Source: Branchiostoma floridae (Eukaryota; Chordata; Leptocardii; Amphioxiformes; Branchiostomatidae). From it: a stretch of 64,000 bases of DNA. The stretch is from NCBI RefSeq assembly GCF_000003815.2, contig NC_049991.1:13177755-13241754 (forward strand), written 5' to 3'. The notes under the pieces were generated by a model. It saw only the letters and a list, made by a program, of their open reading frames with translations. It had not been told where the DNA came from and did not search any database. Shown piece by piece: positions 23,389 through 37,200 of this stretch (position 1 is the stretch's first letter; the number at the start of each line of letters is the position of its first letter). Position numbers and translations under genes: made by a program.

Positions 23389-25228
23389 ATGAGAAACACG
23401 TTTTCTACACTGCTGTGTGGACTCCTGCTAGCCACAACATGGCAGTCCACAAGTGCGTCAGGGGCCTGTCAGTGCGTCCCGACAACCGCGGGTCCAATCA
23501 CAACAAGAGCAATGACAACACCTGATGCCAGCACGGCTGGAGCTTCGACTGCCGGAGCCACGACTGCAGCAGGTACAACTGCAGCGGCTACCACTACGGG
23601 TGCAGCATCGACTGCGGCAGGCGCAACCACCGGAGCAGCTTCAACTGCAGCCGCTACAACTGGGGCAGCCTCAACCGCAGCAGCTACAACTGGGGCAGCC
23701 TCAACCGCAGCAGCTACAACTGGGGCAGCCTCCACGGCCGGAGCTTCCACAGCAGCGGCCACAACCACCGGGGCAGCCTCAACTGCAGCGGCTACAACTA
23801 CGGGGGCAGCCTCAACTGCAGCACCCACAACTACTGGAGCAGCCTCGACGGCGGCACCTACAACTACAGGGGCAGCCTCAACGGCTGGAGCTTCCACTGC
23901 AGCGGCTACAACTACCGGGGCAGCTACAACTACAGGGGCAGCTACAACTACAGGGGCAGCATCGACAGCAGTACCCACAACTACCGGAGCAGCCTCGACA
24001 GCAGCAGCTACAACTACGGCTGGAGCTTCCACAGCAGCGGCTACAACTACTGGGGCAGCCTCAACTGCAGCGGCTACAACAGGGGCAGCCTCAACCGCAG
24101 CAGCTACGACTGGAGCAGCGTCCACGGCCGGAGCCTCAACTGCAGCAGCTACAACTGGGGCAGCCTCAACTGCAGCAGCTACAACTGGGGCAGCCTCAAC
24201 CGCAGCAGCTACAACTGGGGCAGCCTCAACCGCAGCAGCTACGACTGGAGCAGCGTCCACGGCCGGAGCCTCAACTGCAGCAGCTACAACTGGGGCAGCC
24301 TCAACTGCAGCAGCTACAACTGGGGCAGCCTCAACCGCAGCAGCTACAACTGGTGCAGCCTCAACCGCAGCAGCTACAACTGGGGCAGCCTCAACGGCCG
24401 GGGCTTCTACGGCAGCGGCTTCGACCGCAGCAGCCACAGCTACTGCAGCAGCCTCAACTGCAGCAGCTACAACTGGAGCAGCCTCAACCGCAGCAGCTAC
24501 AACTGGGGCAGCCTCAACCGCAGCAGCTACAACTGGGGCAGCCTCAACGGCCGGGGCTTCTACGGCAGCGGCTTCGACCGCAGCAGCCACAGCTACTGCA
24601 GCAGCCTCAACTGCAGCAGCTACAACTGGAGCAGCCTCAACAGCAGCAGCTACAACTGGGGCAGCTTCGACAGCTGGAGCTTCCACGGCAGCGGCTACAA
24701 CTACCGGGGCAGCTACAACTACTGGGGCAGCCTCAACTGCAGCACCTACAACTACTGGAGCAGCCTCAACAGCAGCAGCTACAACTGGGGCAGCTTCGAC
24801 AGCTGGAGCTTCCACGGCAGCGGCTACAACTACCGGGGCAGCTACAACTACTGGGGCAGCCTCAACTGCAGCACCTACAACTACCGGGGCAGCCTCAACG
24901 GCAGCGGCTACAACTACTGGAGCAGCCTCAACTGCAGCAGCGTCGACTGCAGCAGCCTCGACTGCGGCAGCCTCGACTGCGGCAGCCTCGACTGCGGCAG
25001 CCTCGACTGCGGCAGCCTCGACTGCGGCAGCCTCGACTGCGGCAGCCTCAACTGCAGCAGCTACAACTGCGGCAGCCTCAACTGCAGCAGCTACAACAGG
25101 GGCAGCCTCAACAGCGGCACCTACTGATGCTGCCGGAACCACCACATCACTAGCTGCTGGGGCCGGAACCACCACACCTTGCTCTGTCGACAGCTTGTGT
25201 TTGCCCGCCAGGATACGTGCAAATATTT
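23389..25228 (+). other. Gene B exon 1: signal peptide and minisatellite-encoded mucin region
   Basis: After the signal peptide and a short CQCVPTTAG linker, about 540 residues are built from a 10-residue unit of the type [10 protein letters not shown] (30 bp). Variants TAGASTAA and [11 protein letters not shown] occur, with a higher-order 153-bp (51-aa) repeat seen at 24391 and again at 24544. The 3' end degenerates into a near-perfect 15-bp (ASTAA) run at about 24940-25060. The Thr/Ser density indicates heavy O-glycosylation. The exon ends at a strong donor (ATATTT/GTAAGT) in phase 1. Confidence 0.85.
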
Positions 25229-28200
25229 GTAAGTATATTCTTAACGAAACTAGTGGAGACGCGTACAATTTGACATATCGAATCAGCTTTAGTCCAACAT
25301 ATCAAGTTGTTTCTGAATGTACAACAAACTTTTCGTTAGCGCAAAGAACATACTAGTTGTGTTAACTAGATCTAACTGGAAATCGCTATGATGAACCTGA
25401 TTGTCAGAAATTGTTGTTGGCACAAATTGTCGTTGAATGCAGCTGTGATAGTTATGATGGTCATTATTATCCTTACAGGGCACCGCCAGTTCAGCACCCG
25501 CTAGTACAGTACGCGCGAGTACAGTACCCGCGAGTACAGCAGCTGCTACAACCTTGGCCCTCGTTGACGAGTGCACCTTGGGCACCCATAACTGCCACGC
25601 CGATGCTACATGTGTGGACAGCAACCCCCACGTTGGTTTCACCTGTACCTGCAATGACGGATACCAGGGAAACGGCACATACTGTGAAGGTAAGATTACC
25701 AACTTGTAACATGAAAGGAAAGGCCTGACATTTTTCATTGAAAAACCTATTCGCGCTCTTTGGCTTGGCACACTTCTACAACTAAATCTGATCACAGCAC
25801 TTATCACAAGAATGGCGTTTTGCTTCTGCAAAGAGTTAATCTTACGTATGGATTGAAGATGCTGCACCGAATAATCGGGATGCTTTTATATAGTCTTCAT
25901 GCCCACCGCAAGTAGGCACTTATCACATACATTGCCATGCATCTAATCAGTGCTGCGATCCATTGAACATGTACATGCTTTGTGCTTGCTAACTCTGGTC
26001 AATTACGGCATGTGACACTGCGGTATACATGGTAAAATGGGTACATGCTTGTAAAATTCGATAGCATTGTCGTATTGCAATGAAATTTCACAAGGTGCTA
26101 GTAGTAATTAAATGAAATAAAACACCGGACAAATTATGTTGATATGATAGATTTTTGGGTTAAAAAACACACATTTTGGTTAAAAAATATTAGGTTCATT
26201 TCATGTGCCCTGTCCTCGGTGGAGACAACGTTCTGGACCCTCATATTTCACAGGATGACAGATAAACCCAAGTAGATTTATTTTGTCCGTCGCTATTTTG
26301 TTGTATATTAATTCATCATAATTTTTTGGGGTAAAAAATAGGTAAAATGGAGTTTTTTTCTCCATTTTGGTCAATAATCCGCTCTAGAGGAAATCCTCTC
26401 ATGATCAAACCAAATAGCGATGGATAAATTTCTTTTAAAAGGGATTATAAATACGAATTTGTCTATATTGTCAGCAAAAGTACTGTTGTCACTGAGGACG
26501 AAGCCCGTAAATGCGATGGTAACGGTTCTTCAGAACCGCTGCCAGCGCCGCTGTCGTTTTCCCGCCATTTCACAACCCAAGGGTTCGGCCGTTCGATCGA
26601 ACGGGGCTCGGACGGTACCATTATGCGGCTTCCGCGAGGGCCTCTTTTTGTCACGGGCATCGAATTATGTCAATATTTGATACATTCTTCATCAATATCT
26701 AATACGGTTAGCATTTGGACGTTTTACCAAAAGTGGTGAGTGTGCCCCATACATAGTGAGTTCCTGTTTTCGCAATGTATCGTTACATTATGACATTGGA
26801 CCGTTCTGCAACGTTGTGGTCAAGCGGGGTCAACTGCGGACACGCAGTGGTTCGAATTTCATGTTCGGTTCCATCGCCGTAGTAACCTTGAGGGACCGCG
26901 CCCTTTTTCACTCCTCGGCAAGCTTCATCGAATCACAGGCCGTAACTTACCTGAGAAGATATTATCTGCTGCTGCTAGCATAGCCGCTTATGCAAAGGCT
27001 TCTCTCTCTAACAGATAAGGACGAATGTGCGCTTAGCCCAGCTGTCTGTGGAAGTCACACTACATGTGCGAACCTAGTTGGTTCGTTCCGGTGTGATTGT
27101 TTGAGCGGGTTTGAGCCTCAAAATGAGACATCTTGCACTGGTGAGTTCATGCTATCATTTATGTCCTGCTGTGCAAAATCATCCGCTTTCATGATTATGT
27201 TGATCTCACGATCATTGAATACTTAATTAAGTTATATGTCAAACTCTGAAGTAGCATAACATGTAGGAATACAGAAGCAATGCCCATACCTTGTCTGTTT
27301 GTTTGTTTGTTTGTTTTACTGTTAAAGTTTATTCCTCAAACTTTGATATGTTATCAATCATTTACATTTTCTACTTCTTTCACAGACATCAATGAATGTA
27401 CACTTGGGGTCAGCGGATGTTCAGACATCTGTAACAACACAGACGGATCCTTCGTGTGCGACTGCCCGGCCTTTTTCAAACTGGACGTGGCAGACAACAA
27501 AACTTGCGTCGGTAGGTCACGACTCCAAACGTACCACTCCGCCGTTAATAAATACACGCATCTTTTCGTACTCAGTGACGTTCATATCATCAAGTTCAAC
27601 TTTTGTTAACTACCCTAATCTGGTCTCGATTATAACTTTCCCTTTTTCCGTCCCACCAGCCGCCCGTTCCTGTGACACCTCCAACCCCTGCTCTCCCTCG
27701 GACGTCTCAACATGTGCAGTGACGGACTCCGGCTATACCTGTGGCTGTAACTCAGGTTACAAACTGGCGGAAGGAAGTGAAACACTTTGTGTCAGTAAGT
27801 ATGACTTTCAACTGATGCAAACCTTTTACACAGTGTTCATTAAGTTACGGTTTTTGCATTGACCATCAAGAGAAGAATCCTGCTTCTGATTATGACGTTA
27901 ACTACAGTTATTGAAATGTGGACGAGAAACCCTGCGTTTACCCATGATAAGTGATATGGAAACTTTTACCTCAACAGATGCCAACGAATGCGCTACCGGA
28001 GAGAACAATTGCGACCCAACCCTCGGCATGTGTACCGACAATGCAGGCAGCTTCTCTTGTTCCTGTAAGGCCGGGTACACAGGGGCAGGGACCATCGGTG
28101 CCTGTACAGGTGAGAGTTGTCACATATTCTAACATAGCAATCTTTGCTAATGTAAGTCATCAAAACAGTGTCTCCTTTTTAGATTGTATCTTCGTGGTCA

Positions 28201-31200
28201 TCAGGTTCGTCATTGACTGCAGTAGATGCAACAGCATTATATTTGAACGCAATATTTTCTAAGTATTCTGTTATTCAACTCTTACAGATGTGGACGAGTG
28301 TACTGCCGGTACAGCAGTGTGTGACACAAACGCTGACTGCGTCAACACCGTGGGTGCGTACACATGTAGCTGTAAAACTGGGTACAAGAGCATCGCTACC
28401 AACGGGACAGGATTCCCCGGAGAGTGCAAAGGTGGGCATCACAAACCTGTGCAAAAAGCCATTAGTCGGTTATTTAATCAAATTGGCTATGATTAGCCTT
28501 TACTTTTGTCATGCCTGTATACTCAATAATCATGAATCTTCTGATTTTCCTTACAGAGGATCGTTTGATGCCTTTCGGAGCTAATGCCGGTGACATGAGT
28601 GTGACCGGAAGCGTCTCAAGTGATAAAACCTCCAGTCTCATCAACGTTCCCGACGGACTGCCTCTGTTCGGCGGACGGCTGTGCGATACACTTTACGTGA
28701 GTTTCTTATCTACTGTCTTTTGTTGTGCATAATGTAGTCACATGCAGTATTCGAACAGCTTTGAGCAAAGGTTGGAACGAATTGGCTCATATGTTGTGTC
28801 TAAAAGCCTAACCTTTGCACCATAGGTTCTGGAGAACGGTCTTGTCGTCGCCACTACCCTGAAAGAGACCCAGGACTCCGTGGCCAAAACCATTTATCGC
28901 CACCCCACTACTGACGCGGCTGCGTTCGGCGATCCCGTGTGCGCCGTGTTCGCCCCATTCTGGGCTGACGCTGTCCTTGGTGGATCATATCCTTCAAAGG
29001 TAAGCATGGTTTGAACGTCTGAATAATGTTATTGAATAGAAAGGAAACGAGTATCAAAGGAAGAGTGACCAGAACATTAAATTGAGTGTTTTTATGTCAT
29101 CAAGCGATATTCTGTGAAGGGTGGACCAATATGGCCCTTTTCATACAGCTGATCTCATGCATATTAGTAACATTCCTGTCTTCTGTGTTGCAGGTGTGGT
29201 ATCATGCTTACCAGAGGAACTCTGGAAGTGACAACATAATCCTTGACTTAGTCAGCGAGGCGGTCAACGACAATGGCATGAGCGGCTTCAACGCGACTTT
29301 TCTCCTACTGGTGACGTATGAAACCATGGCGATGGCGGGTGAGACAGCACGAGAAGACATGGGGGTATGTATTACTGCCGAGGAGCAACTATATTGTAAA
29401 CGACTTCCTAAATGCATACCTTGAATCAGATGAATATTTGTTTCAACGAAGAATATGTTTGATAATTGAAGTTATCATTTTCCCTTCAGACAAACACGTT
29501 CCAGGGTGGCATAGCAACCGATGGAATCCATACCATAGCTGGTGCCATTTATGAAGACGGCGGCATGAACTGGGACCCACAGATCACCGACAGTAATCTG
29601 GTCGATGGGAAGTGGCCCGCGTTCGTTGGTATCGTCGTCGAAAGTGCAAACGGCTCGCTCATCGTGGTAGAGAACGAAAATTCAAGGTAGGAAATTATCT
29701 TACAAGATTATGATGGATGAATTTACTTGTCTAAACCAGAGGAAGTTATTAGAAATTCTAGCACAGAGCCCTTAAAGGACCCGGCCCTTTTGGTATAGTA
29801 GATCTAACAGTCCTTCCTTTTCTCGTTATCTTTGCAGGATGAAGACAAAGCAGGAAAACGGCGTGAAAGATTGCAGCGGCACGAACGTATACTGCATGGA
29901 CAGCAGGGCGGTGAGCGGTGTGTGGACCCAGGCGGACGACAACGCCGACAACTGGGTCAACCCGAGGAAGTGGTGTGCCGATTGGTACAATGTAAGTATG
30001 CTCTTCACTAACATCTGACAAAAAATATGTCCCCCAAAGTAAACAAGTACACATTCTAGGCTACTGAGATATTATTTCAGCGTTGATTCTTTATTCTTTT
30101 TTTTTCAAAAAGCACCCCATGACTAAGTGAACTAAACGGGCTTTTATATTGTATTCAGGCTGAACCGGCCGTCAGCACGTTTGCCAGTGCCGTACCCTGC
30201 CCACTGACCAAGGCCCATGCTGACCTCGACACGAGGTTTAAAGCGGCAAGTGACGTCTCCACTGGAGGAAGAGCCTGCTATGAACAGAACGATGGTTCTT
30301 CTTTCACGAACGGTAGGTCACTGCTTTTATTTTGCGACCAGTACATATACAATGAATGCAAAACTGAGTTCTAAAATGGAAAGAGCGCCTGTGAGGACTA
30401 CGATATAAACTTGCCTATGTGTTGGTCTATAGGTGGAAACAGCCTTTGCTGCTATGGAGAATCTGATGGTGCCTTCAAGCTGAACAACAAAGAGATGTCC
30501 GGCAACGTTCATCGATATGCCCGGGTAAGCTACTAGTTCCTTATCATCCACATTTATTCACATCAATGAACGATGATGAAGAAATGAAAAACATGTGAAT
30601 CAAAATAGTCTTGGTCGCATAATCAGTTCGCCAATCTGCTTCTCCTGCGTACTTCAGGACTCCCAGAACTACCAGGACTATGATGTAAAGCCCAGACAGT
30701 ACTGCTGCCAGGACACCTCCAGCTCCTACTGCAGTATGTACTTTGAGAAGAGACCAATGATGTCAAGTGACGGATACGAGGCTCCTCAGCAGAGTGAGTT
30801 CCGTTCGATTGATTCACCACATTTTCTCTTTATGGTTCAGTTATAGTTTTTCCGTCCACAGTTAAATCCCATCTTTGGGAAGGAGCCAGTATACTAGTAT
30901 GATCTACTAATTATGAATATCAGAAAGTGTTAGAACTGATCATCAACCAGCGTCTATTGGCATTAATTCTATGCAATCAGAAACGAACTACTTTTAAAGA
31001 ACGATCTTGAACAATTGTCTTCTTTGGTTGCAAACTCAGGTGCTGGAGCAGGTGATCCTCATATCACTACCCTGGACGGCTTCTCCTACTCGTTCAACGG
31101 CTACGATGAGTATCTCATGGCAACCAACACTAGTGATGCCCCACGAGTCTTCCAGATGCAGGGTAGGACCAAACTGGCGGACGTCGAGCCTGGCAAGGTA

Positions 31201-34200
31201 CCCCTGGCGACAGTATTCAGGTAAATAGAATTTGACATGGACAATATTCTTTCGGCAATGAAAGTAAATTTGATCCTTCTAGCTGTTCTTTCGTCAGATT
31301 TCTGTTTTCTTACCTTTGTGTGTGTGTCTTTATCACTGCAGTGGTCTAGCCGTGAAGCAGCCCACCAACGACGTTCAGATCTATCTGAACGGTACCGGAA
31401 CTAGTGTGGACATCTATGTAGACAGTACAGCCTACACACATGCTGGCATTGATGATGGAAGCAACGCTGCCTTTTCTGACGGACGATTCCAACTTGTTAA
31501 AGATGGTACATTTTTGTCACAGTTGTAGTTATATCATTTGTTGACATTCCGATAAGAACCAAACTCATGCGCTAATAATGTCATATTTATTAATTTAATA
31601 ATGTCATATTGACTAATTTGTGACATTTTATCTTGCAGCCGGCACGTCTGCTGTGACTGGCGTTAAGGCCATTTTCACGTCTGGAATCTCGGTGGAAGTG
31701 AAGGCAGGACTCGGCATGCTCACCTACGCAGTCTCCATGACCCCTGACATGAAGAGCAAGCTGAAGGGCCTTCTGGGTAACTTTAATGGCAACAATGCGG
31801 ATGAATTTGCCTGGCCTAACGGCACAGCGGTTTCCTTCTCCAACGCATCCAACCCATCTGAAGAGGAACTGTTCGAATGGGGCCAGTCATGTAAGTTTAC
31901 TTTTCTATGTTTTTGCCGTCTTACTCATTGTCGGTCGTTGCTTAAAAGCAATATTTCGAGCATATTGTTCGTTGGAGGGTTACAGTGTCATTCAAAGCTT
32001 ATAATATCTTTGTTTATACACAGGGGCCCTGCGCACTACGGGTGACACTTCCCTCTTCTCCGTGTATCCCGACGGCAAAAATGCCGCAACATATGGAAAC
32101 AGTACCTTCACTCCACTGTTCTTCAACCTGGACACCATGTTCCCCAACGAGACTGACAAGGCCCGTGCCATAGAGGTAAGGCTTGTTGTTGACTAGCCAA
32201 ATAAGTCTAGATGATAGTCTGCAAATGCACCGCAGTTGATAAACTATAATACTATTCATACAATAATCAAAATTTAAATCTATGCCTGATTGAGGTCTAT
32301 ATATTATGACCTTTACATTGAGTACACACGAACACTGTCTTGCTGCACTCCAATTTCTAACCTCTTTCCTTTCATACCCGCAGGTTTGTGGCGGTGCTGA
32401 TAAGAAAGAGTGCCTGTTTGACATCGCGCTGACAGGAAACGAGGAGGTCGGTGCCGCAGCAGCAGCAGCCCTGGACGCTGTAGCCAACAGCAACGCCGCT
32501 CTCTGTAAGAACCCTCAGCTTTTCGAACTTTCAACAACGTTCTTGATTTAGCAAAAGATGATGATGATAATAATAGTTTCATATGTCGTACTTCACCTTC
32601 ATTATTCGTCATTTTGAGAATATGCTTTTCTAATCCACCATATTGTTCTACAGCGAACACGCCACCAGTCTTCAATGTGACGTCAGAGATCCGTGCTACC
32701 GTTGGACAGGAGTACGGCCTGCAGCTGGAGGCTACAGATGACGGTGCGGTCACCATCAGCGTCGCACAGGGACCGGGAAGCCTCAACGGCAGTAACTACT
32801 ACACGTAAGTTTTATTGTTGAAGACTGCGGAAGAATTGTACTCCTGTTTATTGACTCTGATTTCGTTCTAGTTATGCCCAATTCCTTCGCTGTAATCTCA
32901 TGACTTATGAATTATTGATACAGATGGACGCCGTCCGACACGTCGAACTACACCATCCAGTTCCTCGCCACGGATGACGTCGGTGCCTCCACATCCCAGA
33001 CCCCGGATATCACGGTGTGTGCGTGCCAGAACGGCGGCACATGCAACTTTGATACCACCCTGACGGCACGTAGCTCTGGGTTTGCCATTGCCACGTGCAA
33101 CTGTCAGCTGGGCTTCGTCGGTGACTACTGTGAGACGGACTACAATGGCTGCTCTGTCACACCTTGCTATCCAGGTAGGTCAACTTTAAATGTTAAATCT
33201 TAGAATAACATATATGCAACCTTTAGTACAAGCAGTATCATTTGTTAGATTGTCAAAGCTAACCCCATGACTTCCACATACTCCAGGTGTAAATTGTACC
33301 GATGCTGTGGCGCCTCTGTCTCCCGGTGCCAAGGAGTACACCTGCGGCAGCTGCCCAGCTGGTATGGTGGGTGACGGCGAGTCCTGTGTCGATCTGAACG
33401 AGTGCACCTTAGCTTCCAATGACGCCAACGTGCACCAGTGTAAGAACGCCACCTGCTTCAACGAGGCTCCTGGTTATCGCTGCGAGTGTCTGTCTGGGTA
33501 CAGCATGATGGCTGACAACAGGACATGTGTCGGTAAGAAGAAATAACATATAATGTCATTTTGTTTACATACTTTTGTATGTATCAAGGATTACCTGAGA
33601 TGTTTACGCTTGTTAAAATGTATCAACTGAAACTGATATTCAAATCATTTTTAATGATAATTTCTTGCGTAAGACATATCATTAAATACATTTGATATCA
33701 TTTTCCCAGATATTGACGAGTGTTCTACGGGTGCCGACAACTGCCATGCTGAAGCCACCTGTACGAACACGGAGGGTTCTTTCACCTGTGCCTGTAATAC
33801 TGGATATAGCGGAGATGGGACAACATGCTCAGGTGAGCACTGACTTGTTCTTGTTGATTTTGCTGCTGTTTTACAATAGATCCGTAAATCACTGTGTAGT
33901 TTATTCGCATGAATAACCTTACATCTCGCCAGCACTCAAGAGCTACATTATGTTTTCTTCCCTCAGATATTGACGAGTGCCAGACAAACAACGGAGGATG
34001 TGATCGTATCTGCTCCAACTCGGCAGGAAGCTACGCGTGCTCCTGTGACGTTGGTTTCAGACTGCAGGACGACAAACGCTCATGCCAAGGTATCAAATTA
34101 GTAACTCTCTCCAAGATGAGCACAATGTTCGTAAAATGCAATTGAATGTGTGATAAACATCATAACGAAGTTTGATATGTGCAAAATGTTCTAATTGTTA

Positions 34201-37200
34201 CCGAACCCGTTTGATTTTTGTCCTCCAGATATTGACGAATGTGCAGGCCCCAACCATGGCTGCAAACAGTTTTGTACCAACACCGCTGGTGGGTTTGCCT
34301 GCGCGTGCAAGGCGTACTACGCCCTGGCTTCAGACGGAAAGAGCTGTGAACGTAAGTCTACTTATGATGGTATTCTCGTAAAGCTTAGTGGGTTTTCTTC
34401 GTGGTAAGCAAACAGTTGGCCCTGCCAAAATTTTGATGGTATACAACAAGACTGTGTGTTCATGTTTTCTAATTGAGACTCACCCTGCAGCTGTAGCTGT
34501 TAGACATGTTACTGTTGACCATATTTCCAGAAAGTTATGCCTGAAAGATGAACTTTCGTATGTCTCTCCACAGCGGCTGTCTCCTGCAGTAACGATACCA
34601 GCTGCACGCAGTTGTGTGCCGTCATCAACGCTACAGAAGTCTGTGACTGCAACGCCGGGTACAACCTCGATTCGGATGGAATCACTTGCAATGGTAAGTA
34701 AAACGTCACAGTGGATACTGTCAGATCAACAAATAACTCAACGGCAACGTGAAGTTGAACTATTTCATGCTTAAGTATGACTGTTACATCACTAACGGCT
34801 GGTTACTTGTTTCCGTAGACTTTGATGAGTGTGCCAACGCTGCCAACAACTCGTGTGACCCCACTAACGGACAGTGCACCAACCTGCCCGGCACCTTCAA
34901 CTGCAGCTGCAGCACCGGATATCAAATCGAAGCTGGTGGAGGCACACTCTGTGACGGTGAGTTTCGTGACTTTGTGTAGTTCTACACAATGCTCAGTATC
35001 AAACATTCGTAATTGACAATTTCACCTAGAATTTCTGTGCTCAATTGTAAAACTGTGGAAAGGCATTGGTTTAACAAGCTACATTCTTCACTCTACAAAG
35101 ATATCGACGAGTGCCAGACAAACAACGGAGGATGTGCGCAGGTGTGCACCAACCAGGGCGGCTCCTTTGTCTGCAGCTGTAACGCTGGCTACCAGCTGAA
35201 CTCTGATGGAAGGGCATGTGACGGTAAGATCTGTTTCCATATATATAACTGTTGGTGTTGTTGGTGTTCACTAATATTGGATGGTTGTGGTGTGTATTGA
35301 AATTAAGGTGTTGAGCTGATCTGATCAAATCAGATGAGCTGGTCAAATCCTTCTCATTCGTTGGACTTAAATATTGGAGGGACATTAGACAGACATTGTC
35401 TTTTGTGAGTAAACGACAATGACCTAAAACCTTCCTTACGGTTTTCAACAGATGTCGATGAATGTGCCTTGGGTACCGACACTTGCTCACACACCTGTGT
35501 CAACACTGGCGGCTCCTACAACTGTTCCTGTCCCGAGGGACTCAAACTGGACCTCACCATGAAGAACTGCATCCGTAAGTAGATACGCGAATAACAATGT
35601 ATTTGCTTGTTTGTCAGTAAACCTGTAAATATCTGTATATAAATCAAGACGTTTATCAAGGAAACTGTTCTTTTCCCAAAAAATCCGATTTATGATAAGG
35701 CAGCTTCTTTATCAACATCAACAATGTCTTAACTAGTTGTCCAATTGCTTTTACAGCGGAGAGTCAGTGTCTTGTCAAGAACTGTACTCCAAGTGGCATT
35801 GCATCCTGTGCTGTCATCAACAGTGTTGAGACCTGTCTCTGTGCTGACGGGTACGAGGCCAACGATACAATGTGTGTTGGTGAGTACGAGTTTTGTTTCT
35901 TACATGCCGCAAGCAGCCACATCCATGGCATCAGAACCACTGTGGTTTGTGTATCTTAACCATATTCAAAGTTGTCATCAGCAAGATGATTGGGGTAGAT
36001 AATAATGAAACTAACCTCTGCATTGTGTCTTTTCAGATGTGAATGAATGTTCGACGATGTGCAAAGGTACCAACATGCAGTGCAACAACACAGTGGGTTC
36101 ATACATGTGCAGCTGTGTTGCCGGATTCGTCCAGAAGACTGTGAACGGCAGCATGACTTGTGAAGGTGAGTCAGACAACCTTCCATTGCAGTCTCCTAAC
36201 TGATGGTGACACGCATTATATCATTCGTGTACCAGCTTATAAGATGGACCAAAATAAACATGACATAAATGATGTAGTTTTCCAAAGACCCTTAGCATAG
36301 AACTTTCACTGATGCTCGGCATGATTTGTGCTACAGAAACGAAGGCGTTCTCGGGCTCTATCAGGATCACCAGCGTTTCCTTCACATCTGACCTGGCCGA
36401 CACGTCATCGTCTGCGTTCAAGACTCTGGCCGCCAGCGTGGAGTCTTCTGTAAGTTTTCAATTCTTTGTGGTGTAGTACACTAGCTATTGATTCCGTTTA
36501 TCATGAAGGGGAACGGCTCTGAATGATAGCAATAGTTCAAAACTCACTCATGTAAAATCACTTTGAAGCACTGTCATTTTAAATGGAGACATTTGTTGAG
36601 TGCTCTATGATAATCTTGGATGAACCAGAACTGAACAAATGAGATTGCCTAACATGTTTTAACTTTCCTGTTTTTATTCTAGCTGGACACAATGTACTCG
36701 TCTCAGCTTGGCGCAGCCTTCCAGAGCACGACGGTCACTGGTTTCACCAACGGCAGCGTGGTCACAGCCTACACTGTCAACCTGGTGTCCAACAGCACGG
36801 TCAACTCCACCTCCCTGGCATCAGCCCTGCAGGCCGCTGTGCAGGCTGGAGGAGCCGGGGGATTCAGCTTTGATGCCAGTAGCATCACTGTTGCCGGTAC
36901 GTTGAGTCTATGATATGCAGTACTACATCTTTATGAGATTTTTAGACGGCAAAAGATTACAATACACTCAGTGGCGACATCTTCACACAAATAGCTATGC
37001 ATTCCTTTTCAACTTTTTCAAAGTTCTGTTGTGTTATGTATTGTTGATAGATCATAGGGGCTCGGTATTGCCTACCTTATTTGTTCCAAATACATTTCCG
37101 AAATGAATCATTTGTTTTCTATCTCTCCAGATATCGATGAGTGTGCCGGCGAGAACAGTTGCCATGCCCAGGCCACCTGCGCTAACACGGAAGGGTCCTA

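Noticed and set aside
23523-25135. CRISPR-like regularity of repeats
   Set aside because: Units are coding, contiguous, codon-phased and without unique spacers; the locus is eukaryotic.
23525-25153. 542-codon Gln/Leu/Pro-rich +2 frame over the gene B mucin
   Set aside because: Composition shadow of the same minisatellite; it does not connect to any downstream exon.
23469-25268. 599-codon open frame on the minus strand, Val/Ala-rich
   Set aside because: It is the complement of the mucin minisatellite; the repeat unit lacks stops in this frame. No domain, no splice or start context, and the sense strand has signal peptide and EGF continuity.
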